Source of the DNA: DATCJU01 sp036562635
GTDB lineage: Bacteria > Actinomycetota > Actinomycetes > Mycobacteriales > Pseudonocardiaceae
Assembly (NCBI GenBank): GCA_036562635.1
Contig: DATCJU010000138.1
Span: 1 to 19,219, forward strand
Direction: 5' to 3'
DNA length: 19,219 nucleotides
The notes beneath the pieces are model-generated. The model searched no databases. It was not told where the DNA came from and saw only the letters and a program-made list of their open reading frames with translations. The stretch's first letter is position 1; each line of letters starts with the position of its first letter. The translations under genes and the position numbers were made by a program. Shown here piece by piece: positions 1 to 8,500 of this stretch.

Positions 1-519
1 CAGCAGTCCCGGGTGCTGGCACAGCCCGCCGACCCGCACGGCCTGGTCAACGCCCTGCGCGAGGCCGGTCTGACCCAGGTGGAGTCGCTGCCGGACGGCC
101 GGTTGGCGATCAGCGGGGCGGACAGCAAGCAGGTGGCCGACGTGGCGTTGAAGGCCGGGATCGCGCTGTACTCCGTGGAACAGGAACAGGTCGACCTGGA
201 ACGACTGTTCTTCCTGCTCACCAACGGCCAGTACGCCGCACCGGGCATGGGGCCGTACGCCCAGCAGTACGCCCCGCCCGGTGGCACTCCCACCCCGCCC
301 CAGCCGGGCTGGGGGCCTCAGGCCGGTCCGGTGCCCGGTCACCCGGGTACAGGCCCGCAGCCGATCCAGCAGCCCGGTCACCCGGGTACGGGCCCGCAAC
401 CGATCCAGCCACCCGCACCGGGCTACGGTGGCCAGCCGCAGCCGTACCAACAGCCGGGGTACCCGCCCGGCACGTTCCAGCAGCCGGGCAACCACGGCAC
501 TCCGGGAGGTAACGCCTGA
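1..519 (+). CDS. ABC transporter ATP-binding protein, C-terminal part (5' end outside window)
   Basis: Only the last 172 codons or so are present; the frame is open from base 1, so the GTG at 13 is internal and not a start. Residues encoded up to about base 230 resemble the small accessory region after the nucleotide-binding domain of ABC-2 type ATPases: a short alpha/beta segment ending in a 'DLERLFFLLTNGQYA' stretch, the usual 'LEE.F..LT' position. After it comes an unusual tail of about 90 residues rich in Pro, Gln and Gly, with two tandem 13-residue units. No Walker motifs are visible because they lie upstream. The stop codon overlaps the start of the permease gene by one base, so the two are almost surely co-transcribed and form one transporter: ATPase in the cytoplasm, permease in the membrane. 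Substrate unknown. The assignment rests on the tail plus the neighbour, so it is good but not certain. Confidence 0.75.
   Translation, partial: QQSRVLAQPADPHGLVNALREAGLTQVESLPDGRLAISGADSKQVADVALKAGIALYSVEQEQVDLERLFFLLTNGQYAAPGMGPYAQQYAPPGGTPTPPQPGWGPQAGPVPGHPGTGPQPIQQPGHPGTGPQPIQPPAPGYGGQPQPYQQPGYPPGTFQQPGNHGTPGGNA
334..411 (+). repeat. Two tandem 39-bp coding repeats in the ATPase tail
   Basis: Two head-to-tail copies (334-372 and 373-411) differ at only a few bases, mostly silent. Each encodes the 13-residue unit PGHPGTGPQPIQ followed by Q or P. The period is a multiple of three, so gain or loss of copies keeps the frame. Confidence 0.85.
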
Positions 520-1379
520 TGGGGGCGCTGGTCAAGGCCGAGTTCCGCAAGATCTTCTCCACCAACCTGTGGTGGGGCCTGCTCATCCCGACGGTGCTGC
601 TCGGCTTCGGTTGGAGCTGGCTGTTCTCCAAGCTCGGGTCGACGATCACCGAGGGCATCAGGAACGCGCCCGAGCTCCGGGGCATCGACGCCGAGATGTT
701 CCTGTTCTCGGTGTTCGGGTTCGCTCGGGCCACCAACCTGAGCACGATCTTCCCGATGATCCTCGGGGCGATGGCGCTCGCCTCCGAGATCGGTCAGAAG
801 ACCATCACCACCACCTACCTGACCGCGCCCACGCGTGGGGCCGTTCTGGTCGCCAAGACCATCACCTACAGCCTCGTCGGCCTGGGCTACGGACTGGTCG
901 TGGCACTGATGGCCAGCCTGGGCACCATGGTCGGTGCCGGGGACGCCCCGCTTCCCGAGGGAGGCGGGTGGGCCCTGCTGTTCCTCACCGCCATACTGGA
1001 GACCCTGCTGTGGACCCTGTTCGGCGTCGGGGTCGGAGCCCTGCTGGGCAACGTGATCGGCTCGGTGCTCCTCCTGCTCTTCTACACCCTGCTGGTCGAG
1101 AACGTCGTGGTCCTGAGCATCAACCCCGGGATCAGTGGCTTCCTGCCCAACGGGTCGGCCAGCGGTATGCCGGGTGCGGTGGCTGCGGACCTGTTCATGG
1201 AGAAGCTGGACAGCCTCGTGCCCAGCCAGTACGTGGAGGACGTGCAGGAGGTGGTCCGGGCCGCCGCCGGGGCGCCCGGCGCCTTCGACTGGTGGCTGAG
1301 CACCCTGATCTTCCTGGTGTACACCGTGGCGTTCCTGGCCCTGGGCTGGCTGGCCAGCCTGAAGCGCGACATCACCTGA
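519..1379 (+). CDS. ABC-2 type transporter permease subunit
   Basis: A 286-residue integral membrane protein, the usual length for an ABC-2 permease. The N-terminus (MGALVKAEFRKIFSTNLWW) is the typical short amphipathic stretch before the first membrane helix. Hydrophobic segments are visible near residues 20-38, 65-88, 110-135, 148-172, 178-200 and 255-280, giving about six membrane helices, with a larger polar loop around 205-250. The ATG overlaps the preceding TGA as TGATG, and a GGAGG at 505-509 gives a clear ribosome binding site inside the upstream gene, which fixes the start. Together with the upstream ATPase it should form an exporter of the type used for drugs, lipids or peptides. 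Nothing in the sequence shows the substrate. Confidence 0.85.
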   Translation: MGALVKAEFRKIFSTNLWWGLLIPTVLLGFGWSWLFSKLGSTITEGIRNAPELRGIDAEMFLFSVFGFARATNLSTIFPMILGAMALASEIGQKTITTTYLTAPTRGAVLVAKTITYSLVGLGYGLVVALMASLGTMVGAGDAPLPEGGGWALLFLTAILETLLWTLFGVGVGALLGNVIGSVLLLLFYTLLVENVVVLSINPGISGFLPNGSASGMPGAVAADLFMEKLDSLVPSQYVEDVQEVVRAAAGAPGAFDWWLSTLIFLVYTVAFLALGWLASLKRDIT

Positions 1380-1380
1380 C

Positions 1381-1450
1381 CGGGGAACAGGACCGTTCCC
1401 TGCGGCCAGGTCGTCCGGACGAGGGGCGCGCCCGTGCGGGTGCGCCCCTC
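1381..1450 (+). terminator. Tandem hairpins after the ABC-2 permease gene
   Basis: Two inverted repeats follow the stop codon. The first (1381-1402) has a GGGAAC/GTTCCC core with a 6-base loop. The second (1421-1450) is much stronger: a 13-bp stem with GAGGGGCGC against GCGCCCCTC as its outer arm, one G-T pair, then CCC/GGG, closed by the 4-base loop GTGC. There is no T-run, which is common for actinobacterial terminators. Confidence 0.7.
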
Positions 1451-1505
1451 ACCTCTTGTCGCACCCGTCGCGGCCTCCGCCCCACCCCGTTCCGCCTCGT
1501 CTGCC

Positions 1506-1511
1506 TAATCT
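1506..1511 (+). promoter_or_regulatory. Candidate -10 box of a leaderless promoter for the fused ABC exporter
   Basis: TAATCT matches the TANNNT -10 pattern of the main actinobacterial sigma factors. If its last T is -7, then +1 falls exactly on the G of the GTG at 1518. No Shine-Dalgarno-like purine run lies before that GTG, which fits a leaderless mRNA. No clear -35 box is seen. Confidence 0.5.
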
Positions 1512-1517
1512 GGCCTG

Positions 1518-4500
1518 GTGACCACCGTCGCGACCCACCCCAACGCACCGGCCAACACTCCTCCCGGCGAGGGCGACCGGTCACCGGGATGGATCCGACG
1601 ACTGGCGGCGGCGTGCTGGCAGCACCGCGTTCCCCTGCTGGCCTCCTTCGGCGCCGCGATGCTGGGGGTGGGCTCCCAGGCCGCCATCCCCCTGCTGGTC
1701 CGCTCCGTGGTGGACGGCGCGGTCTCCGGTAGCACCAGCGCCCTGGTCCCGCTGGTGTCGGCCCTGGTGCTGGTGCACCTGCTGGGGTTCGGCGCCACCT
1801 TCGTGCGCCGCTACCTGGGTGGTCGCCTCGCGCTGGACGTGCAGCACGACCTGCGACGGTCGGTGTTCACCGCCATGCAACGCCTGGACGGCGGCAAACA
1901 GGACGAGCTGCGGACCGGGCAGGTGGTCTCCCGGGCGATCACCGACCTGCAGCTGGTCCAGGCGCTGTTGATGATGCTGCCGCTGTCGACGGGCACCGTG
2001 GTGTTCGCCGCGCTGGCCATCGGCGCCATGCTGTGGTTGTCCCCGCTGCTGACCCTCATCGCCCTGGTGGTGGCGCCCGGGGTGGCCCTGGTGGCGATGC
2101 GCAGCAGGCGCATGCTCTTTCCCGCCACCTGGTCGGCCCAGCAACGGGCCGCCGACCTGGCGCAGCACGTCGAGGAGACGGTCACCGGCGTGCGGGTGGT
2201 GAAGGGCTTCGGGCAGGAGGCACGGGAGGTCGCTGCCCTGGAGCGCGCGGCGCGGCGGCTGTTCGCGGAGCGGATGCGAGCCGCCCGGCTGACCGCGGTG
2301 CCCACCGCCACCCTGTCCGCCCTGCCCGTCGCCGGGCAGGTGGCGGTACTCGCGCTCGGCGGCTGGCTGGTCATGCGCGGGCAGATCAGCCTGGGCACCT
2401 TCCTGGCGTTCAACACCTACGTGATCCAGCTCGTCGGCCCGGCGCGGATGATCTCCAGCCTGGTGATCCAGGGGCAGCTGGCCCGGGCCAGCGCCGAGCG
2501 GGTGTTCGAGCTGATCGACTCGCAACCGGACGTGCGGGAGGCCCCGGACGCCCAGGACGTGCCGGACGGCCCGCTGCAGGTCGAACTGGTCGACGTGCGC
2601 TTCGGCTACACCCGCAGCAACCCGGTGCTGGACGGGGTGTCCCTGCGGGTGCGTCCCGGGGAGACGCTGGCCCTGGTGGGCACCGCGGGATCGGGCAAGT
2701 CCACGGTGTCGCTGCTGCTCCCCCGCTTCTACGACGTGCACGCCGGCTCGGTGCGCATCGGCCCGCCGTCGAATCCGACGGACGTGCGCCGGCTGCGCCT
2801 GTCCTCGTTGCGCCGCACGATCGGTGTGGTCTTCGAGGAGGCGTTCCTGTTCTCCGACACGGTGCGGGCCAACATCGCCTACGGCCGGCCCGACGCCACC
2901 GACGCCGAGATCGAGGCGGCCGCCAAGGCCGCCGAGGCGCACGAGTTCATCACCGCGCTGCCCGACGGCTACGACACCGTGGTCGGCGAGCGGGGCCTGA
3001 CCCTGTCCGGTGGGCAGCGGCAGCGCATCGCCCTGGCCCGGGCCCTGCTCACCGACCCGCGCATCCTGGTGCTGGACGACGCCACCTCCGCGGTGGACCC
3101 CGCCACCGAGGCCGCCATCCACGCCACGCTGCGTTCGGTGACCGCGCAGCGCACCACGATCCTCATCGCCCACCGCCGGTCCTCGTTGGCGCTGGCCGAT
3201 CGGATCGCGGTGTTGGACGCCGGTCGCGTGGTCGACGTGGGCACCCAGCAGGAACTGGAACAGCGCTGTGCCCTGTTCCGCGCCCTGCTGGCCGGCCCCG
3301 GCGAGGCGATCGAGGAGCCGACGTACGACCGGTCGCGGCCGCAGCCGGGTTCCGACGCCACCCCGCAGCTGTGGCCCGAGCCCGACGACGAGGACGAGCT
3401 CTCCTCCCACACCTCGCGGGTCGGGACCGACCCGGGGGCCCGGGGGCTGGGTGGGCGCGGCGGCCGGGGCGGACTCGGCCCCGGCGGAGCCGCCGCGGAC
3501 GTGCCGCCCACCCCGGAGCTGCTGGAGGCGGTGCGTGCGCTGCCCCCGGCCACCGCGAGCCCGAAGCTGGGTGACACCGACCCGACCGCGCCGGACCCGA
3601 ACTTCCGGCTCCGGCGTGCCCTGCGCCCGGTGCGCTGGCTCCTGGCCCTGTCGGTGCTGCTGGTGGCGGCCGACGCCCTGGCCTCGATGGTGCTGCCCTC
3701 CCTGGTGCGGTGGGGGGTGGACGGTGGGGTGCTCACCGGCCGGAGCGGTCCGTTGTGGACGGCGACACTGCTGGCCGCGCTGATCGTCGGGATCGGGTGG
3801 GTCGTGGTGAGCGCGCAGACCCTGGTCACGGCCCGTGCCGGGGAGACCGTGCTGTACCTGCTGCGGGTGCGCAGCTTCGCCCACCTGCAGCGGCTGGGGC
3901 TGGACTACTACGAGCGGGAACCGGCCGGCCGGATCATGACCCGGATGACCACGGACGTCGACGCCCTGTCGACGTTCCTGCAGACCGGGCTGAGCGCCGC
4001 GGTGGTCAGCGCCCTCACCCTGGTGGGGGTCTCGGTGGCGCTGGTGGTCACCGACGTGGGTCTGGGCCTGGTCGCCCTGTCCGTCCTGCCGGTGCTGCTC
4101 GCCGCCACCGCGGTGTTCCGTCGCCTGTCCTCGGCCGCCTACGCCGAGGCCCGGGAGCGGGTCAGCGCGGTGAACGCCGATCTGCAGGAGAACGTCACCG
4201 GACTGCGGGTGGCCCAGGCCTTCGCCCGGGAGCAGCGGTCCGCGGCGGCGTTCGAGAAACGTGCCGACGCCTACCGGCGCTCCCGGCTGCGGGCCCAGCG
4301 CTACATCGCCGGGTACTTCGCCCTGGTCGCGTTCCTGCTGGGCCTGGCCCAGGCCGCGGTGCTGGTGGTCGGGGCGCACCGGGTCGCCTCGGGTGAGCTG
4401 ACTCCGGGGGTGCTGCTGGCGTTCCTGCTGTACCTGGGTATGTTCGCCAACCCCGTCCAGCAACTGTCCAGTGTGTTCGACGGGTACCAGCAGGCCCGGG

Positions 4501-5324
4501 TGGGTCTGCAGCGGATCGGTGACCTGCTGCGCACCCCCACGTCGGTGCCGCCGGCGACCGACCCGGTCCCGGTGACGGGCCGGCTGCGCGGGGAGGTGGA
4601 GCTGCGGGACGTGGTCTTCCGCTACTCCGGGAGTGACCGCCCGGCGCTGGACCGTGTGTCCCTGCGGGTGGCTCCCGGGGAGACGGTGGCGCTGGTCGGC
4701 CCGACCGGCGCGGGGAAGTCGACCCTGGTCAAGCTGGTCGCGCGGTTCTACGACGTCACCGAGGGGCAGGTGCTGGTGGACGGGGTGGACGTCCGGCGCT
4801 ACGACCTGGCGGGTTTCCGCCGACGTCTGGGTCTGGTGCCCCAGGAGGCGCACCTGTTCACCGGGGACGTGGCCCGGAACATCGCCTACGGACGGCCGGA
4901 CGCCTCACCGGCCGAGATCGAGGCGGCGGCCCGGGCGGTCGGAGCACTGCCCGCGGTGGCGGCGCTGCCCGCGGGATTCCGTCAGCCGGTGGGGGAACGG
5001 GGGCAGCGGCTGTCCGCCGGACAGCGGCAGCTCGTGGCACTGGCGCGGGCGCAACTGGTGGATCCGGACCTGTTGCTGCTGGACGAGGCCACCGCGGCCC
5101 TGGACCCGGCGACCGAGTCCGCGGTGCTGGCGGCCAGCGAGCAGGTCAGTCGGGGACGCACCACCTTCGTGATCGCGCACCGGCTGGCCACCGCGGCCCG
5201 GGCGGACCGGATCGTGGTGCTGGAGAACGGGAGGATCGTGGAGCAGGGGCGGCACGAGGAACTGCTGGCCGCCGGGGGTCGTTACGCCCAGCTGTGGGCC
5301 GCAGGAGCACTGGACGCAAGTTGA
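1518..5324 (+). CDS. Single-chain ABC exporter (TMD-NBD-TMD-NBD) with one degenerate ATP site
   Basis: A 1268-residue fusion of two half-transporters of the multidrug exporter type, in the inner membrane. Order: membrane domain 1 (about 25-320), NBD1 (about 350-590), a charged then Gly-rich linker (about 590-700), membrane domain 2 (about 705-990) and NBD2 (about 1020-1260). NBD1: Walker A GTAGSGKST at 388-396, Glu440 where the Q-loop Gln normally sits, signature LSGGQ at 496-500, Asp521 in place of the catalytic Glu, H-loop His552. NBD2: Walker A GPTGAGKST at 1061-1069, Gln1109, signature LSAGQ at 1165-1169, catalytic Glu1190, His1221. This asymmetry is known from heterodimeric exporters: the competent site pairs NBD2 Walker motifs with the NBD1 signature. 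Overall design resembles mycobacterial Rv0194, recalled and not aligned. The gene appears to be its own transcription unit. Substrate unknown. Confidence 0.92.
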   Translation: MTTVATHPNAPANTPPGEGDRSPGWIRRLAAACWQHRVPLLASFGAAMLGVGSQAAIPLLVRSVVDGAVSGSTSALVPLVSALVLVHLLGFGATFVRRYLGGRLALDVQHDLRRSVFTAMQRLDGGKQDELRTGQVVSRAITDLQLVQALLMMLPLSTGTVVFAALAIGAMLWLSPLLTLIALVVAPGVALVAMRSRRMLFPATWSAQQRAADLAQHVEETVTGVRVVKGFGQEAREVAALERAARRLFAERMRAARLTAVPTATLSALPVAGQVAVLALGGWLVMRGQISLGTFLAFNTYVIQLVGPARMISSLVIQGQLARASAERVFELIDSQPDVREAPDAQDVPDGPLQVELVDVRFGYTRSNPVLDGVSLRVRPGETLALVGTAGSGKSTVSLLLPRFYDVHAGSVRIGPPSNPTDVRRLRLSSLRRTIGVVFEEAFLFSDTVRANIAYGRPDATDAEIEAAAKAAEAHEFITALPDGYDTVVGERGLTLSGGQRQRIALARALLTDPRILVLDDATSAVDPATEAAIHATLRSVTAQRTTILIAHRRSSLALADRIAVLDAGRVVDVGTQQELEQRCALFRALLAGPGEAIEEPTYDRSRPQPGSDATPQLWPEPDDEDELSSHTSRVGTDPGARGLGGRGGRGGLGPGGAAADVPPTPELLEAVRALPPATASPKLGDTDPTAPDPNFRLRRALRPVRWLLALSVLLVAADALASMVLPSLVRWGVDGGVLTGRSGPLWTATLLAALIVGIGWVVVSAQTLVTARAGETVLYLLRVRSFAHLQRLGLDYYEREPAGRIMTRMTTDVDALSTFLQTGLSAAVVSALTLVGVSVALVVTDVGLGLVALSVLPVLLAATAVFRRLSSAAYAEARERVSAVNADLQENVTGLRVAQAFAREQRSAAAFEKRADAYRRSRLRAQRYIAGYFALVAFLLGLAQAAVLVVGAHRVASGELTPGVLLAFLLYLGMFANPVQQLSSVFDGYQQARVGLQRIGDLLRTPTSVPPATDPVPVTGRLRGEVELRDVVFRYSGSDRPALDRVSLRVAPGETVALVGPTGAGKSTLVKLVARFYDVTEGQVLVDGVDVRRYDLAGFRRRLGLVPQEAHLFTGDVARNIAYGRPDASPAEIEAAARAVGALPAVAALPAGFRQPVGERGQRLSAGQRQLVALARAQLVDPDLLLLDEATAALDPATESAVLAASEQVSRGRTTFVIAHRLATAARADRIVVLENGRIVEQGRHEELLAAGGRYAQLWAAGALDAS

Positions 5325-5345
5325 TCACAAAACGCTCCCGGAAAG

Positions 5346-5361
5346 GGTGAAAAGATTCACA
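5346..5361. promoter_or_regulatory. CRP/GlxR-like operator upstream of kgd
   Basis: GGTGA-AAAGAT-TCACA differs from the CRP-family consensus TGTGA-N6-TCACA at one base only. The inner GTGAA-AAGA-TTCAC is a perfect inverted repeat. It stands out as AT-richer than its surroundings and lies in the non-coding gap about 220 bases before kgd. Its centre is about 42 bases before the start point predicted from the TACCCT box at 5385, the position expected for class II activation. Confidence 0.5.
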
Positions 5362-5384
5362 CGGCCGCCGGAGCGCGTTGCCGC

Positions 5385-5390
5385 TACCCT
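5385..5390 (+). promoter_or_regulatory. kgd: Candidate -10 box for kgd
   Basis: TACCCT fits the TANNNT pattern and would place transcription start near 5397. No -35 box is recognisable, which is compatible with an activator-dependent promoter using the palindrome at 5346-5361. TAGCCT at 5525-5530 is an alternative, closer -10 candidate. The choice cannot be made from sequence alone. Confidence 0.3.
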
Positions 5391-5403
5391 CTGCTTGTCC
5401 TCG

Positions 5404-5442
5404 ATCACGGTCGGACACGGCACTGCCTGCCGTTCGGGTGAT
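5404..5442 (+). other. Possible stem-loop in the kgd leader
   Basis: Outer arms ATCAC (5404-5408) and GTGAT (5438-5442) enclose an inner hairpin ACGGCA/TGCCGT (5417-5422 and 5428-5433) with a 5-base loop. If transcription begins near 5397 this lies in the mRNA leader. No known riboswitch class is recognised. Confidence 0.3.
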
Positions 5443-5490
5443 GGAACGGTTTCCTGATCGATCCTGTGACTGACCCCTCCATCCCAGGAG

Positions 5491-5512
5491 CACCACTGCT
5501 TACCAAGCGGTG
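5491..5512 (+). other. Second possible stem-loop in the kgd leader
   Basis: CACC (5491-5494) pairs with GGTG (5509-5512), and after a 3-base bulge GCTT (5498-5501) pairs with AAGC (5505-5508) around a 3-base loop. It lies about 70 bases before the kgd start. Role unknown. Confidence 0.25.
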
Positions 5513-5583
5513 TCGGAGGACGGCTAGCCTGGATACTCCAGTGTGACTATCCCCTAGCAGATGGATCGAGGCGAGAGCCAGCC

Positions 5584-8500
5584 GTGTCCAGCAGCAGTCC
5601 TGCGTCACCGTTCGGCCCCAACGAGTGGCTGGTCGAGGAGATGTACGAGCAGTTCCTCGCCGATCCCTCCTCGGTTGATCCGGCGTGGCACGACTTCTTC
5701 GCTGACTACAAGCCGGCAGGCAAGGCCGGCGACGGGGACACAAAGGCACAGCCCAGCAGCGGTGGTGTGGCCACCAGGACCGACACCACCTCGGACAGGA
5801 ACGGCCACGTCCCCGCCAGCACGGTGACCGCTCCGCCCACGACCAAGACCGTGAACACGAGCACCCCGACCGCGACCCCGAAGACGACAGCAGCCAGGAC
5901 CACCGCCAAGCCGACGCCGACCGAGGCGAAGACGGCCGCCCCGGTCAAGCAGCCGGCCGGTGAGGAGCGCAAGCCCCTGCGCGGTGCAGCCGCCGCCATC
6001 GCCAAGAACATGGAGCAGTCGCTGACCATCCCCACCGCGACCAGCGTGCGCGCGGTGCCGGCCAAGCTGCTCGCCGACAACCGGATCGTCATCAACAACC
6101 ACCTGCGGCGCACTCGCAGCGGCAAGGTCTCCTTCACCCACCTGATCGGCTACGCGCTGGTTCGCGCCCTCGAGGCGTTCCCGAACATGAACCGGCACTA
6201 CGCCGAGGTGGACGGCAAGCCCACCGTGGTGACGCCGGAGCACGTGAACCTCGGTCTGGCCATCGACCTGCCCGGCAAGGACGGTCAGCGCTCCCTGGTG
6301 GTGGCCTCCATCAAGGGCTGCGAGCGCATGTCGTTCACGCAGTTCTGGCAGGCCTACGAGGAGATCATCCGCAAGGCCCGCACCGGCAACCTCACCGCCG
6401 ACGACTTCGCGGGCACCACGATCTCGCTGACCAACCCGGGCACCATCGGCACCAACCACTCGGTGCCGCGGCTGACCAAGGGCCAGGGCTGCATCGTCGG
6501 CGTCGGCGCCATGGAGTACCCGGCCGAGTACCAGGGCGCCAGCGAGCAGACCCTGGTCGAGATGGGCATCAGCAAGATCATCACGCTGACGTCCACCTAC
6601 GACCACCGGATCATCCAGGGTGCCGAGTCCGGTGAGTTCCTGCGGCGCATCCACCAGCTGCTGCTCGGCGAGGACGGCTTCTACGACGACATCTTCGCCT
6701 CACTGCGCATCCCGTACGAGCCGGTGCGCTGGGCGCAGGACATCCGGGAGGGCACGGTCGACAAGACCGCCCGGGTCCTGGAGCTGATCGACGCCTACCG
6801 CACCCGCGGCCACCTGATGGCCGACACCGACCCGCTCAACTACCGGCAGCGCCGGCACGAGGACCTCGACGTCCTCTCGCACGGCCTCACCCTGTGGGAC
6901 CTGGACCGCGAGTTCCCCGTGGGCGGCTTCGCCGGCAAGGAGCGGATGAAGCTGCGCGACATCCTGGGTGTGCTGCGCGACTCGTACTGCCGCACCGTCG
7001 GCATCGAGTACATGCACATCACGGACCCGGCGGAGCGGCGCTGGCTGCAGGAACGCATCGAGGTTCCGCACGAGAAGCCGCCGGCCAACGTGCAGAAGTA
7101 CATCCTGAGCAAGCTCAACGCGGCCGAGGCGTTCGAGACCTTCCTGCAAACCAAGTACGTCGGCCAGAAGCGGTTCTCGCTGGAGGGCGGCGAGTCGGTC
7201 ATCCCGCTGCTGGACTCCGTGCTGGACCGGGCCGCCGAGCACGAGCTGGACGAGGTCGTCATCGGCATGGCGCACCGCGGCCGGCTGAACGTGCTGGCCA
7301 ACATCATCGAGAAGCCGATCTCGCAGATCTTCCGCGAGTTCGAGGGCAACCTCGACCCGGGCCAGGCCCACGGCTCCGGCGACGTGAAGTACCACCTCGG
7401 CGCCGAGGGCAAGTACTTCCGCATGTTCGGTGACGGTGAGGTCAAGGTCTCGCTGACCTGCAACCCGTCCCACCTGGAGGCCGTGGACCCGGTGCTGGAG
7501 GGCATCGCCCGGGCCAAGCAGGACCTGCTGGACAAGGGCGAGCAGGGCTTCACCGTGATGCCGGTGCTGATCCACGGTGACGCGGCGTTCGCCGGCCAGG
7601 GCGTGGTCGCCGAGACGCTGAACCTGGCCCTGCTGCGCGGCTACCGCACCGGCGGCACCGTGCACGTGATCATCAACAACCAGGTCGGGTTCACCACCGC
7701 GCCGGAGCACTCGCGCTCCAGCCACTACTGCACCGACGTGGCCAAGATGATCCAGGCGCCGGTGTTCCACGTGAACGGTGACGACCCGGAGGCCTGCTAC
7801 TGGGTGGCCAAGCTGGCCGTCGACTACCGGCAGACCTTCCACAAGGACGTCGTCATCGACATGGTCTGCTACCGGCGTCGTGGCCACAACGAGGGCGACG
7901 ACCCGTCGATGACCCAGCCGGGCATGTACGACATCATCGACGGCAAGCGCAGCGTCCGGAAGACCTACACCGAGTCGCTGATCGGTCGTGGCGACATCTC
8001 GGTCGAGGAGGCCGAGAAGGCGCTGCGGGACTACGCGGCCCAGCTCGAGCACGTGTTCAACGAGGTGCGCGAGCTGGAGAAGCGCCCGCCGGCCCCGAGC
8101 CCCTCGGTGGAGACCAGCCAGCAGGTCCCGGCGAACGTGCCGACCGCGGTGCCCCGCGAGGTCATCGAGCGGATCGCCGACGCGCACGTCAACCTGCCCG
8201 AGGGCTTCACCCCGCACCCGCGGGTGAAGCCGGTGCTGGAGCGCCGGGCGAAGATGGCCCGCGAGGGCGGTATCGACTGGGCGTTCGCCGAGCTGCTGGC
8301 CTTCGGTTCGCTGTGCATGGAGGGCCGCCTGGTGCGCCTGGCCGGTCAGGACTCGCGGCGCGGCACCTTCGTGCAGCGGCACGCGGTGCTCATCGACCGC
8401 AAGACCGGCAGGGAGTACACGCCGCTGCAGAACCTGGCGGAGAACCAGGGCCGGTTCCTGGTCTACGACTCGGCGCTCAGCGAGTTCGCCGCCCTGGGCT

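Noticed and set aside
334..411. Tandem 39-bp units considered as a CRISPR-like or mobile repeat
   Set aside because: Only two adjacent copies without spacers, in frame within a coding tail; it is a protein repeat.
1581..4853. A 1090-codon open frame on the - strand opposite the ABC exporter
   Set aside because: It is Gln/His/Arg/Gly-rich with no recognisable domain, and is the antisense shadow expected from strong third-position G/C bias. The + strand frame carries all ABC motifs.
5561..5827. 88-codon frame starting at the ATG just before kgd, a possible upstream ORF
   Set aside because: It overlaps the conserved KGD N-terminus in another frame, has Ser/Thr/Arg-rich shadow composition and no ribosome site.
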